Below are positions 15,086-23,401 of a stretch of DNA of 29,697 nucleotides, one piece after another; positions within the stretch are counted from its first letter, which is position 1, and every line of letters starts with the position of its first letter. Both the position numbers and the translations under genes were made by a program. This stretch comes from CBIFVZ01 sp966185765 (lineage in GTDB: Bacteria; Pseudomonadota; Gammaproteobacteria; Enterobacterales; Enterobacteriaceae). A model generated the notes under the pieces. That model was not told where the DNA came from, did not search any database, and saw only the letters and a program-made list of their open reading frames with translations. The stretch covers positions 1 through 29,697 of the forward strand of contig CBIFVZ010000050.1 in assembly GCA_966185765.1 (NCBI GenBank). Direction: 5' to 3'.

Positions 15086-16399
15086 ATGACAACCACCCGC
15101 GCCTGGTCCGGTAACGTGGATTCCACCACATCTGAAGGGATTAAAACCGGCATCATGCTAAAAAAAGGCGAGCGGATTACCCTGGAAGCCACTGGCTGGA
15201 TCAAGGTTGGTAAAGAAGACACGGCCTGGGCGGCCCCTCAGGGCTTGCCGGGACGGACCGGTGGCAAATCTACCCTGCGCGCCAGAATTGGCGATGGCAA
15301 ACAGGACTACGATATTGTCAACAAAGCCGCTGGCTGGGAGGCTCCGGCTGACGGCGAGCTTATCCTGTTTGTGGCCGACAGCCATTACGCTGATAACAGC
15401 GGCAGCTTTGAAGCCCGGGTTTACAGGCATGAACAAGATAAGCACTGCTGCTGCGATAAAGACAGCGGCAACAGTGAAAGCACCGCACCAGGCAACCCGG
15501 AGCAAACACCGCCAAAAGAGGAAATAGACCCACAGAACCCACCGCCGGTTCCGGAAACGACGTTACCTGAAAGCGACGAATTGTACGCAATCGTGCTGCA
15601 GGACAATTATCTGTGGAAAGGCAACCGGGACGATAACGGTGATATTTACTCGCACGACATCAAAACCGGCGCACTGAAAAAGAAAGTCGTGGACAGCGCC
15701 CAGCGACCAGGACAGAGCAACGCGATTACCCGCGACGGCTATCACTATATGGCAGTGGACACCTCCACGGTCTATCGTGGCAAGCCCGGCGAGACATTTG
15801 AACTGATATCGTCTATATCCGGCGGCGAATACCTGGACGGTTTTGCATTTCGAAAAGACGACACCGGCTTTATGTTCCGCGGCCTCTACAACACCATTTC
15901 GTGGTTTGAACACAATCCAAACACCACAAATCTCACACTAAACAAGCTAACCGTCGTACCTGGCCCCGGCGAAACCCGTATTGCGTTTGGCAAACAGGAA
16001 GATCAGTGGATAACAGATATTGTGTTCGATGGTAATGACAGGGCCTGGCTGATTGGCTTTTACGGCGATCTGTGGGTGGTGGATGACACCCGTTCCACAT
16101 CCCAGTGGCAAACGCGCTACCTGTGGCGCTTCCCGCAGCTCACTTTCGCGCCTGGCTACACCCGCTACATCGGCATCGCGTTTGACGCGGCGGGAAACCT
16201 GTTCCTGGCCGGTGGCCAGGTTGAGGGGAACGCCTTACCGTTTAGCGTCTTCTCGCGCGGCGCGGCCGCCTGTCGCCGCTTTATTGCCAGAACCACAGTG
16301 CAGGCACCGGGCAATGTTGAGGTCATTTACGATGGTGGCCCGCAGTCCGGATCGTATGGCGACCTGTCGTCGCAGGCTTTCCCGAAAGTTACTATCTAG
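15086..16399 (+). CDS. PA-IL (LecA)-like lectin domain fused to a propeller-like domain
   Basis: This 437-residue protein has three parts. Residues 1-117 resemble the Pseudomonas galactophilic lectin PA-IL: an initial TRAWSGNV strand, LEATGWIKVG around 33-42, WAAPQG at 48-53, and FVADSHYADNSGSFEARV at 95-112, matching the Ca-site segment ending NNSGSF in PA-IL. Asp98 and Asn104 are kept, but the PA-IL sugar contacts His50 and Gln53 have no obvious counterpart, so binding may differ. Residues 118-165 form a linker with Cys121-123 and many Pro. Residues 166-437 contain repeated W/Y-rich strands (ITDIVFDGNDRAWLIGF, YIGIAFDAAGNLFLAGG) typical of beta-propellers. No signal peptide is seen, as in PA-IL. 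An upstream TTG frame extension is rejected because GGAG precedes this ATG. The gene stands alone, with its own terminator. Confidence 0.8.
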   Translation: MTTTRAWSGNVDSTTSEGIKTGIMLKKGERITLEATGWIKVGKEDTAWAAPQGLPGRTGGKSTLRARIGDGKQDYDIVNKAAGWEAPADGELILFVADSHYADNSGSFEARVYRHEQDKHCCCDKDSGNSESTAPGNPEQTPPKEEIDPQNPPPVPETTLPESDELYAIVLQDNYLWKGNRDDNGDIYSHDIKTGALKKKVVDSAQRPGQSNAITRDGYHYMAVDTSTVYRGKPGETFELISSISGGEYLDGFAFRKDDTGFMFRGLYNTISWFEHNPNTTNLTLNKLTVVPGPGETRIAFGKQEDQWITDIVFDGNDRAWLIGFYGDLWVVDDTRSTSQWQTRYLWRFPQLTFAPGYTRYIGIAFDAAGNLFLAGGQVEGNALPFSVFSRGAAACRRFIARTTVQAPGNVEVIYDGGPQSGSYGDLSSQAFPKVTI

Positions 16400-16407
16400 C
16401 CTGAACG

Positions 16408-16425
16408 GGGGCGAAAGCCCCTTTT
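16408..16425 (+). terminator. Intrinsic terminator of the lectin gene
   Basis: GGGGC (16408-16412), GAAA tetraloop, GCCCC (16417-16421), TTTT. It is compact and GC-rich, with a GNRA loop, 8 bp after the stop codon. Confidence 0.85.
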
Positions 16426-16732
16426 ATGTGCAGTACTGCCAGTGGCGATGATAACAAGCCTATTATCGTGAGGCTGGTGCATAAGACTGTGTTACAACAT
16501 CCGTATATAGCAAGAAGCTGGAGCCACCCTCTTTTTTTGCATACCCAGGCAGGTCAGATTAAATAATTATGGGTGTTGACCACATTACATAGTAGATATC
16601 CCCTGTTAGCGTTGAGTGTGATAATAAAACAACAGCCTGCTAAACGCGGGCGGAACGCAAAATACACGGTATAACTCATGTATTAAAATCAGGTATAGTT
16701 GCCCCATTGCTGTTTACCAAAACCATTTCTCA
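16426..16732. promoter_or_regulatory. Spacer with candidate promoter for the DUF1294 gene
   Basis: About 300 bp without a gene. The only sites seen are a TATAGT (16694-16699) 33 bp before the next start codon, which could be a -10 though no good -35 lies at the right distance, and a TTGACC (16576-16581) without a matching -10. No gene-sized frame or mobile-element trace was recognised. Confidence 0.3.
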
Positions 16733-17080
16733 ATGAATCTTAATCGTTTTTGCTATTTTCTTATGGGTCTGGCGGCTCTGGGCAGCGTCTTTACCGCTAC
16801 CCCTGTCATGACAGGATTGCTGCTGACTAACCTGTTGACGCTACTGGTTTATGGAATGGATAAAATGGCGGCCCGCAACGCCTGGCAAAGAGTCCCGGAG
16901 ACCACGTTACTCATATTTGGGGTTATCGGTGGGTGGCCCGGCGCGATCCTCGGCCAGCAACTCTTTCGCCATAAAACACGCAAGCAGCCTTTCAGAACTT
17001 ATTTCGTCATAAGCGTAGCACTCAATATTATTATTCTGATGGCGATATATTTTCTGTATTATCAATATACTTATCCGTGA
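16733..17080 (+). CDS. DUF1294 family membrane protein
   Basis: This 115-residue protein has hydrophobic segments at about residues 5-20, 25-41, 58-75 and 89-110. The family signature is readable in order: VYGMDKMAARNAWQRVPE, then GVIGGWPGAILGQQLFRHKT and KQPFRTYF. DUF1294 proteins are small inner-membrane proteins of unknown function, some of which carry an N-terminal cold-shock domain that is absent here. The start ATG has only a weak ribosome site. It lies between the lectin and SH3 genes on the same strand, but with 330 bp and 88 bp gaps, so a shared operon with the lectin is unlikely. Confidence 0.8.
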   Translation: MNLNRFCYFLMGLAALGSVFTATPVMTGLLLTNLLTLLVYGMDKMAARNAWQRVPETTLLIFGVIGGWPGAILGQQLFRHKTRKQPFRTYFVISVALNIIILMAIYFLYYQYTYP

Positions 17081-17111
17081 CAGGCTTAATAAACAGCTCG
17101 CACGTCACGTT

Positions 17112-17137
17112 TATAATCCATTCGGTAACGATATAAT
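17112..17137 (+). promoter_or_regulatory. Duplicated TATAATCC, candidate promoter for the SH3 gene
   Basis: TATAATCC occurs at 17112-17119 and again at 17132-17139, each followed by CGGTAA or GGTAA, 20 bp apart. Either copy is a perfect -10 hexamer 32-52 bp before the next start codon, but neither has a clear -35. The duplication may also be a regulator site. Confidence 0.4.
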
Positions 17138-17168
17138 CCGGTAAATTAACCCGCCATCGGATAATGTC

Positions 17169-17723
17169 ATGAAGAATAACGCTCTGGGATTATTTATTAT
17201 TGTCTGCCTCGTCTGGTTTTTTGCTAAGGATGATAAGACATCCAGAGAGACGACGACGGAGCAAAACGCCTCATATTCATCCTCGCCAGCCTATGCCAAA
17301 ACTGATGAAGCGGCCACTGAGAGTAATGAACCGCCAGAGGTGAGATATGTTAATGCAGGTACATTAAAAGTACGCGCCGCACCTGATGGGCAATTTCTGA
17401 AAACCTTGTCAGGCGGGACGCCAGTGAACGTGTATGAGCAAAAAAATAACTGGAGCAGAATAAGCCCTGCCAGTGAAAACGAACGCTGGGTTTCATCGAA
17501 TTATCTGTGTGAATCCGCAGGTTGTTATGTAAAAAAAACTACGCCAGCCTCGTCTTCCGCGTCCCAAAAGCTACGCTCAGCGCCGCCCCCCTCACCTGCA
17601 CGGCGTCATTCCGGTACACAATATAGCTCATCGTGCCCCTGTTCCTCAGGAAACGTCTGCATAGGGCCACGTGGAGGGCGCTACTGTATTACTTCAGGGG
17701 GAAATAAACGCTACGGTGTTTAA
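17169..17723 (+). CDS. Membrane-anchored SH3-domain protein with Cys/Gly-rich tail
   Basis: This 184-residue protein has an N-terminal hydrophobic anchor (about residues 5-19, LGLFIIVCLVWFF) and a polar Ser/Thr/Glu-rich stretch. A bacterial SH3 (SH3b) domain follows at about 58-113 (VNAGTLKVRAAPDG, VNVYEQKNNWSRI, ERWVSSNYLC). Next come a Ser/Pro linker and a C-terminal module at 155-184 containing CPCSSGNVC and GPRGGRYCITSGGNKRYG. The last motif, GPRGG-RY-I-S-G-KRY, recurs at the ends of several bacterial and phage nucleases and small secreted proteins and is probably a nucleic-acid or basic adaptor module. SH3b domains usually bind cell-wall peptides. Together they suggest an envelope protein, but the function is unknown. 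Start is weakly supported (no strong ribosome site). Confidence 0.7.
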   Translation: MKNNALGLFIIVCLVWFFAKDDKTSRETTTEQNASYSSSPAYAKTDEAATESNEPPEVRYVNAGTLKVRAAPDGQFLKTLSGGTPVNVYEQKNNWSRISPASENERWVSSNYLCESAGCYVKKTTPASSSASQKLRSAPPPSPARRHSGTQYSSSCPCSSGNVCIGPRGGRYCITSGGNKRYGV

Positions 17724-18076
17724 CAAAGGCGCGGTGGGCTTCGAAGAGTGACGCCGTAATATAACCGGATTCGCTGCCAGATAGTCTCAGCGCGAACTGA
17801 GGTGTTACAGACCCACTGGGCTGGTGCGTCCGTTAACACGAATACCGCTGCGCACGGCATAAATTTTGAGTCAAATCCTCACCCGGTAGTGTAACCTCGC
17901 CCGCTTCCCCAGGGCGTTTTCATTGAGTTTCTCCTGCCAGAGCCATCCACTTTTGCTTATCTGCCCCTGCCCGGCAGCCTGCGCGCTCCGTTGCTATACT
18001 CAGACTCTGCCTGAATTACCAGGCCTTACGGCGGTTCACGCCCTCAGCACTGGCCGACGCAACACAAGGAAACGTC
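17724..18076. promoter_or_regulatory. Spacer upstream of crtZ
   Basis: About 350 bp with no gene recognised. A TATACT (17995-18000) about 75 bp before the crtZ start could be its -10, though no clear -35 is present. AAGGAAA (18066-18072) is the crtZ ribosome site. No hairpin with a T-tract follows the SH3 gene. Confidence 0.35.
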
Positions 18077-18646
18077 ATGCTCGCGTTGTGGAACACCCTG
18101 ATTGTTTTGGTCACCGTAGGCGCAATGGAAATCATTGCCACGCTGGCGCATAAATATGTGATGCATGGCTGGGGTTGGGGCTGGCACGCCTCGCATCACG
18201 CGCCGTGCCACGGCTGGTTTGAGGTTAACGATCTGTATGCGGTAGTGTTTGCCGCGCTGGCGATTGCGCTGATTGCCGTGGGAACGTCCGGCCTGTGGCC
18301 ACTGCAATGGATTGGCGCAGGTATGACGCTCTATGGCGCCCTCTATTTTATGGTGCACGACGGGCTGGTGCACCAGCGCTGGCCGTTTCGCTACGTACCT
18401 CGCCGGGGCTACCTTCGCCGCCTGTACCTGGCGCACCGGCTGCATCACGCCGTGCGCGGCAAGGCTGGCTGCGTCTCCTTTGGTTTTTTGTATGCTCCGG
18501 CGCCGGAGGAACTCCAGGCGACGCTGCGCAGCCGCAACCAGCGAAAGGCTACGGCTGACGCTGGCGGCGCGGACGCTGCCATAACTCAGGTGAGCGTGGC
18601 GGCAGATTCTCCACGCGAGAGCGAAGCGCCAGCCCCGCGCCCTTAA
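18077..18646 (+). CDS. crtZ: Beta-carotene hydroxylase
   Basis: This 189-residue membrane diiron hydroxylase converts beta-carotene to zeaxanthin by hydroxylating both rings at C3. The four histidine motifs are present in order: HKYVMH, HASHH, HDGLVH and HRLHH. Sequence is close to Pantoea CrtZ throughout (MHGWGWGWHASHHAP; VHQRWPFRYVPRRGYLRRLY). The C-terminal ~35 residues are a low-complexity Ala/Arg tail that lies antisense to the end of crtB, giving a 98-bp convergent overlap. It is the only crt gene on the plus strand, so it has its own promoter. Confidence 0.97.
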   Translation: MLALWNTLIVLVTVGAMEIIATLAHKYVMHGWGWGWHASHHAPCHGWFEVNDLYAVVFAALAIALIAVGTSGLWPLQWIGAGMTLYGALYFMVHDGLVHQRWPFRYVPRRGYLRRLYLAHRLHHAVRGKAGCVSFGFLYAPAPEELQATLRSRNQRKATADAGGADAAITQVSVAADSPRESEAPAPRP

Positions 18647-19490
18647 CCAGCAGCCCCAGTTTTTCCAGGCGGCTGGTGCCCTGACGCTGCTCCCAGGCCG
18701 CTGGCCCTGCGGCTTTCACTTTAACGCCAATTTCCCGATAGACACCGTGCGCCGAGGCAATCGCCCAGGCAGAGCGCAGAGGTAAGTCGCGCAGCCCGGC
18801 CAGCGCGGACGCGTAATACGGCTCTGCCTGCTCCACCAGCCGCCGGGCGAGCCGGGCCAGACTTTCACGCCGCGTGGGGTCGAGGATATCGCGCGCCTGC
18901 ATATCCTCTTGCGCCAGCCACTGTGCGGGCAGATAACAGCGTCCGACCTGCGCATCCTCCACGATATCGCGCGCGATGTTCGTCAACTGGAACGCCAGCC
19001 CTAAATCACAGGCCCGGTCCAGCACCGCCTCGTCGCGCACGCCCATCACCCGCGCCATCATCAGCCCGACCACGCCCGCGACGTGGTAGCAATAGCGTAA
19101 TGTGTCTTCCAGGGTCTCATAGTGGGTGTCACGCACATCCATCGCGAACCCTTCCAGATGATCGAACGCCAGCTGCGGCGCAATGCTGTGGCGCGTCGCT
19201 ACTTCCTGAAACGCGGCAAACGCAGGCTCGCTCATCTGCTCCCCGGCATACGCGCGCCGCGTGCAGTTGTGCAGCATCTCAAGGCGCTGTAGTGCGCTAC
19301 CGCCGCTGAGTGAAGGATGATGAAAGCCCAGCACCTGGCCATCTGTCACGTCATCACAATAGCGGCACCAGGCGTAGAGCATCAGCGCGCTGCGCCGGGT
19401 GCGGGCATCAAACAACTTAGCGGCGGTGGCGAAACTCTTTGAACCTGCCGCCATCGTATCGGTGGCGTGCTCCATTAACGTGCTGCTCAT
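18549..19490 (-). CDS. crtB: Phytoene synthase
   Basis: This 313-residue enzyme joins two GGPP molecules into phytoene. The two Asp-rich Mg-binding motifs of squalene/phytoene synthases are visible: YCDDVTDGQ near residue 45 and FQLTNIARDIVEDAQVGRCY near 170. Its ATG overlaps the crtI stop by one base (TGATG), so translation is coupled. It is the last gene of the crtE-idi-X-Y-I-B operon and ends inside the crtZ coding region on the other strand. No terminator was seen. Confidence 0.97.
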   Translation of the reverse strand: MSSTLMEHATDTMAAGSKSFATAAKLFDARTRRSALMLYAWCRYCDDVTDGQVLGFHHPSLSGGSALQRLEMLHNCTRRAYAGEQMSEPAFAAFQEVATRHSIAPQLAFDHLEGFAMDVRDTHYETLEDTLRYCYHVAGVVGLMMARVMGVRDEAVLDRACDLGLAFQLTNIARDIVEDAQVGRCYLPAQWLAQEDMQARDILDPTRRESLARLARRLVEQAEPYYASALAGLRDLPLRSAWAIASAHGVYREIGVKVKAAGPAAWEQRQGTSRLEKLGLLVKGAGLALRSRVENLPPRSPELWQRPRRQRQP

Positions 19491-20968
19491 CAGGACAGTG
19501 CCTCCAGCATTAACCCGGCAGTGGCTTTCGCCGAGCCGATAACGCCCGGAATACCCGCGCCGGGGTGCGTACCTGCGCCAACGAGATAGAGATTGGGGAT
19601 ATGGCTGTCGCGGTTGTGCGGGCGAAACCAGGCGCTCTGGCGCAGAATCGGCTCCAGTGAAAACGCCGAGCCGTGGTGCGCGCCAAGCTGATCGCGAAAA
19701 TCAAACGGCGTGAACATGCGATGTGTCACCAGCTGCTCGCGCAGACCCGGCATGTAGTGCTGCTCCAGGTAGGCAAAAATGCGCTCGCGCAGGCGCGGCC
19801 CTTCTACCGTCCAGTCGAGTCTGGCGGTGCCCAGGTGCGGCACCGGCGCCAGCACGTAATAGCTGCCGCAGCCCGGCGGGGCAAGTGACGGGTCCGTCAC
19901 ACAAGGCGCATGCAGATACAGCGAGAAGTCTTCAGACAGCGTATCGCTGTGGAAAATCTCATCAATGAGCGCTTTGTAGCGCGGGCCAAAGCACACGGTG
20001 TGGTGGGCAAGCTGGCTGTGATGGTGGTTCAGGCCAAAATAGAGCACGAACAGCGAGTTGCTCATGCGCCTGCGCTTAAGGGAGGCGGCCTGCGACGCAC
20101 CGCGCGGATGATGACCAAGCAGGGTTTCGTAGGTATGCACCACGTCCGCGTTGGACGCCACCGCCGTAGCGGTAATGCGCCGCCCGTCCTGCAACTGCAC
20201 GGCGCTGATGTGTGCGCCCTCAACCTCAATGTTCGCGACCTGCGCGTTAAGCACCAGCTCACCGCCGAGATCCTCAAACAGCCTCACCAGCCCCTGCACC
20301 AGCGCGCCCGTTCCGCCGCGAGCGAACCACACGCCCCACTCCCGCTCCAGCGCGTGGATCAGCGTGTAGATTGACGAGGTGGCAAACGGATTACCGCCCA
20401 CCAGCAGCGAATGAAAGGAAAATGCCTGGCGTAGCTGCTCGTTCTCAATAAACTTCGCCACCATACCGTAAACGCTGCGCCACGCCTGCAGGCGCGCCAG
20501 CTGCGGCCCGGCGCGCAGCATGTCGCGAAACGATAAAAACGGCACCGTGCCGAGTTTGAGGTAGCCTTCTTTAAACACGGCCTGCGAGTAAGCCAGAAAG
20601 CGCCGGTAGCCTTCGACATCGCGTGGGTTAAAGCGCGCAATCTGTTCCTCCAGCCGCGCCTGGGCGTTGTCATAATCAAACACCTCACCGGTTTCCCAGC
20701 ACAGCCGGTAAAACGGCGTTACCGGTAATAGCTCCACATAATCTGCCATGCGCCTGCCCGCGAGGGTGAACAACTCTTCAATCGCGCTGGGGTCGGTAAT
20801 GACCGTTGGCCCGGCATCAAAGGTAAAACCCTGGTCCTGGTAGACGTAGGCACGCCCACCGGGTTTATCGCGCTGCTCCAGCAGAAGTGTTTGCACACCT
20901 GCGGCCTGTAACCGAATAGCCAGCGCCAGACCGCCGAAGCCCGCGCCAATGACAATTGTTTTACTCAT
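19490..20968 (-). CDS. crtI: Phytoene desaturase (lycopene-forming)
   Basis: This 492-residue FAD flavoprotein performs four desaturations of phytoene to lycopene. It has the N-terminal dinucleotide fold TIVIGAGFGGLALAIRLQAAG with the downstream GGRAYVYQDQGFTFDAGPT, and the C-terminal CrtI signature LYLVGAGTHPGAGIPGVIGS. Length matches Pantoea CrtI (492). The start codon lies within the end of crtY (8-bp overlap), and its stop overlaps the crtB start. Confidence 0.97.
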   Translation of the reverse strand: MSKTIVIGAGFGGLALAIRLQAAGVQTLLLEQRDKPGGRAYVYQDQGFTFDAGPTVITDPSAIEELFTLAGRRMADYVELLPVTPFYRLCWETGEVFDYDNAQARLEEQIARFNPRDVEGYRRFLAYSQAVFKEGYLKLGTVPFLSFRDMLRAGPQLARLQAWRSVYGMVAKFIENEQLRQAFSFHSLLVGGNPFATSSIYTLIHALEREWGVWFARGGTGALVQGLVRLFEDLGGELVLNAQVANIEVEGAHISAVQLQDGRRITATAVASNADVVHTYETLLGHHPRGASQAASLKRRRMSNSLFVLYFGLNHHHSQLAHHTVCFGPRYKALIDEIFHSDTLSEDFSLYLHAPCVTDPSLAPPGCGSYYVLAPVPHLGTARLDWTVEGPRLRERIFAYLEQHYMPGLREQLVTHRMFTPFDFRDQLGAHHGSAFSLEPILRQSAWFRPHNRDSHIPNLYLVGAGTHPGAGIPGVIGSAKATAGLMLEALS

Positions 20969-22139
20969 GATTCAGTGCTCGCAACCGGGGAGAGTGTTTG
21001 AGAATGGCCCGCATGGCTTCGAAGACCGGTACCGGCGGCTTACCGCTCAGTAACCGCGCCTTATCAGCAAACGTTAACTGGCCTGCGTAAAACCGCGTTA
21101 TTAGCGCCGGGTTCAGCCGATAAAAACGCTGCATAACCTGCCAGCGCTGCTCTGGCGGGCCTGCCAGAAACAGCATGCGGTTAAGAATGCGTAAGAAGCG
21201 CTGGTGCCGCCACTGGCTCAGGGCGTAGTCACGGATAAGGCTGAACAGTGACTCGTGGCTCAACGCAGGCGCGCGGGCAATCCGCTCAGCCAGCGCCACC
21301 GCCTGCGGGAGCGAATAGCCCGTGGTGGCGTGAAACAGTCCGGCACGCAGGCCGCTGCACGACTGGCCCGCCTGCTCGCGCCAGAACGCCTGTGCATCGC
21401 CCGCAAGGGTGATTGGCAGACTGCCGCGCTCTTCACGCACCAGGCTTGCAAGCTGCCAGCCCTGCTGCTGTGCATACGCCTGAATGTGCTCGCGTGCCTG
21501 TGTGTGGTTAAGCACCTGCTGGTCAATGTAGTACGTGTCCTCAATCAACAGCTCGTGCGCGGACAGCGGCAGCGTGTAAACGAAGCGATAGCCGCCGCCC
21601 TGCGACACGGTGGCATCCATCAGTACCGGGCGGGTTAAACCGTGCGGCTCCCGCAACTGCCATTGCTGGCCGAGAAATGCCTGAAAACCTGACGTGAGAT
21701 GACGGCCGGGGCGATAACCGCGCCCGTCAATCACTGCGCTGGCATACAGCGTTTGCCCGTCTGCGAGCGTAACCGAGCCAGGTGTGAGGCTTGCGACCGC
21801 GCTGCCTGTGCGCAGGTTATCGCCAAGTGCCGCACTTAGCGCCGCCGCAAAGTGCGTTGAGGTGATGCTGAAATACCCCCCTTCAAGGGTGCGTTGCAGC
21901 GCCGGGAAGCGCACGTCATAGCCTTGCCAGCGGTGGGCCACCAGCGGCGCAAGCCAGCGGTGCTGTTCGGGCGTGATATCGCCCTGGTGGAACGACCAGG
22001 TGTGGTTACCGCCAGGCGTTGCGCCCGCTTCCAGCAGCAGTACCCGCAGCTCAGGCCGCACCTGGCGTAGCCGCCAGGCAATCAGGCCGTTGGCAAGCCC
22101 GCCGCCGACCAGAATCAGATCCCAGGGCGAAGCACTCAT
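20961..22139 (-). CDS. crtY: Lycopene beta-cyclase
   Basis: This 392-residue flavoprotein-like cyclase forms both beta-rings of beta-carotene from lycopene. Visible features are the Rossmann fold LILVGGGLANGLIAWRL at the N-terminus, the cyclase motifs ELLIEDTYYIDQ and VSQGGGYRFVYTLPL, and FHATTGYSLPQAVALAERI. It overlaps crtX by 4 bp (ATGA) and crtI by 8 bp, consistent with tight translational coupling. It is close to CrtY of Pantoea-type clusters and unlike the heterodimeric cyclases of Gram-positives. Confidence 0.96.
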   Translation of the reverse strand: MSASPWDLILVGGGLANGLIAWRLRQVRPELRVLLLEAGATPGGNHTWSFHQGDITPEQHRWLAPLVAHRWQGYDVRFPALQRTLEGGYFSITSTHFAAALSAALGDNLRTGSAVASLTPGSVTLADGQTLYASAVIDGRGYRPGRHLTSGFQAFLGQQWQLREPHGLTRPVLMDATVSQGGGYRFVYTLPLSAHELLIEDTYYIDQQVLNHTQAREHIQAYAQQQGWQLASLVREERGSLPITLAGDAQAFWREQAGQSCSGLRAGLFHATTGYSLPQAVALAERIARAPALSHESLFSLIRDYALSQWRHQRFLRILNRMLFLAGPPEQRWQVMQRFYRLNPALITRFYAGQLTFADKARLLSGKPPVPVFEAMRAILKHSPRLRALNHE

Positions 22140-23401
22140 GCTGCCCCCGCCAGCACCGGGCGTTTCGCCCCCAGTGCCTGCTCAACAATCAGTGCTGCAC
22201 GACTGGCACCTCCCGCCTGTTGCAACTGCGGCTGTAACGCCGCCAGCCGCTGGCGATAGCCATCATCATGCAAAAGCGCGTCAAGATGGCCGGTAAGCGT
22301 TGCAACGCTCGCAAAGCGCGAAGCCCGGCGGCCCAGACCGTGATACACCACGCGGGCGGCCACACCCGGCTGGTCGAAGGCGAGCGGCATGGTGAGGATG
22401 GGTGTACCGCCTGCAATGGCATCCATCACCGTATTCAGCCCGCCGTGGGTGATAACCGCCTGCGCCTGGCGCAGCACGCAGGCCTGGTCAGCAAAGTCTG
22501 TGACCGTTGCGCCGGTGGCGGCGAGCGCACGAGCCTGCGCGGCATTAAGCCCGCCGCAGTGAGCAATCAACAGCCGGGCATGGAGACGGCGACAGGCCTT
22601 TGCCACGGCCCGAAACTGGCGATAACGATGGCCCTGTAGCGTACCGAATGAGGCAAACACCAACGGCTGCCCGATGTTTACATCAGCCATATCAGGCGCA
22701 AGAACGCCGGGACGCAGCGGCCCGACGGCATGGAAACAGGCAGGCAGCCTGCGCGGGAAATCAAAACCGGGCAGGGTCTGGCTGATTTGCGCCAGCGGCG
22801 ACAGGCACTCGTGCAGCGCATGCCGCTCGCCCAGCCCAAATTTATGTGCCTGGCGGGCTATGACCTCGCCCTGGCTGCGCATCAGCCAGTCATACACTCT
22901 GGTGCTGGCGGCATAGAGTTTTTTGCTGCGCGCGTGGCTCGCGTAACGAAACGGCATGACCGGCAGCGGGATGGTCTCATCCCGGTTAACCGGCAGCGCG
23001 CAGGCGACCGACACGAACGGCAGGCCCAGCGCCTCGGCCACCAGAGCGCCCGCTGGCTCCATCTGGTCGACAATCAGTCCATCCACCGCCAGCGCCTCAA
23101 GCGCTGCGGGCAGCTCACGGCACAGCATGGCGGTGGTGCTGGCAAGGTCTACCACCAGCCGGAAAATACCCGGCCCGGACGGATGCGCCGTGAGCGTTAA
23201 CGTGCGCGCCAGGCTGCCCGCCGGGTGGCTGTGTTCACCCACGGCATAAAACCCCACGCGCGGGTCGCGAAGCAGCGTCTGTGCCTCTGCCTGCTGCACA
23301 ACGGTGATGCGATGGCCGCGCGCAATAAGCTCACCCGCCAGCGCCTCCAGCGCCCGCACGTGGCTGTAAAACGGCGGTGCGATAACCGCATAGTGGCTCA
23401 C
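22136..23401 (-). CDS. crtX: Zeaxanthin glucosyltransferase, GTG start
   Basis: This 421-residue family 1 glycosyltransferase adds glucose from UDP-glucose to zeaxanthin, giving mono- and diglucosides. The N-terminus SHYAVIAPPFYSHVRALEAL and the block LIVDQMEPAGALVAEALGLP match Pantoea CrtX. The nucleotide-sugar motif runs through THGGLNTVMDAIAGGTPIL and AFDQPGVAARVVYHGLG. The start is GTG in a 4-bp overlap (GTGA) with the idi stop, and the aligned N-terminus leaves no alternative. Translation therefore depends largely on reinitiation from idi. Confidence 0.96.
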   Translation of the reverse strand: MSHYAVIAPPFYSHVRALEALAGELIARGHRITVVQQAEAQTLLRDPRVGFYAVGEHSHPAGSLARTLTLTAHPSGPGIFRLVVDLASTTAMLCRELPAALEALAVDGLIVDQMEPAGALVAEALGLPFVSVACALPVNRDETIPLPVMPFRYASHARSKKLYAASTRVYDWLMRSQGEVIARQAHKFGLGERHALHECLSPLAQISQTLPGFDFPRRLPACFHAVGPLRPGVLAPDMADVNIGQPLVFASFGTLQGHRYRQFRAVAKACRRLHARLLIAHCGGLNAAQARALAATGATVTDFADQACVLRQAQAVITHGGLNTVMDAIAGGTPILTMPLAFDQPGVAARVVYHGLGRRASRFASVATLTGHLDALLHDDGYRQRLAALQPQLQQAGGASRAALIVEQALGAKRPVLAGAA

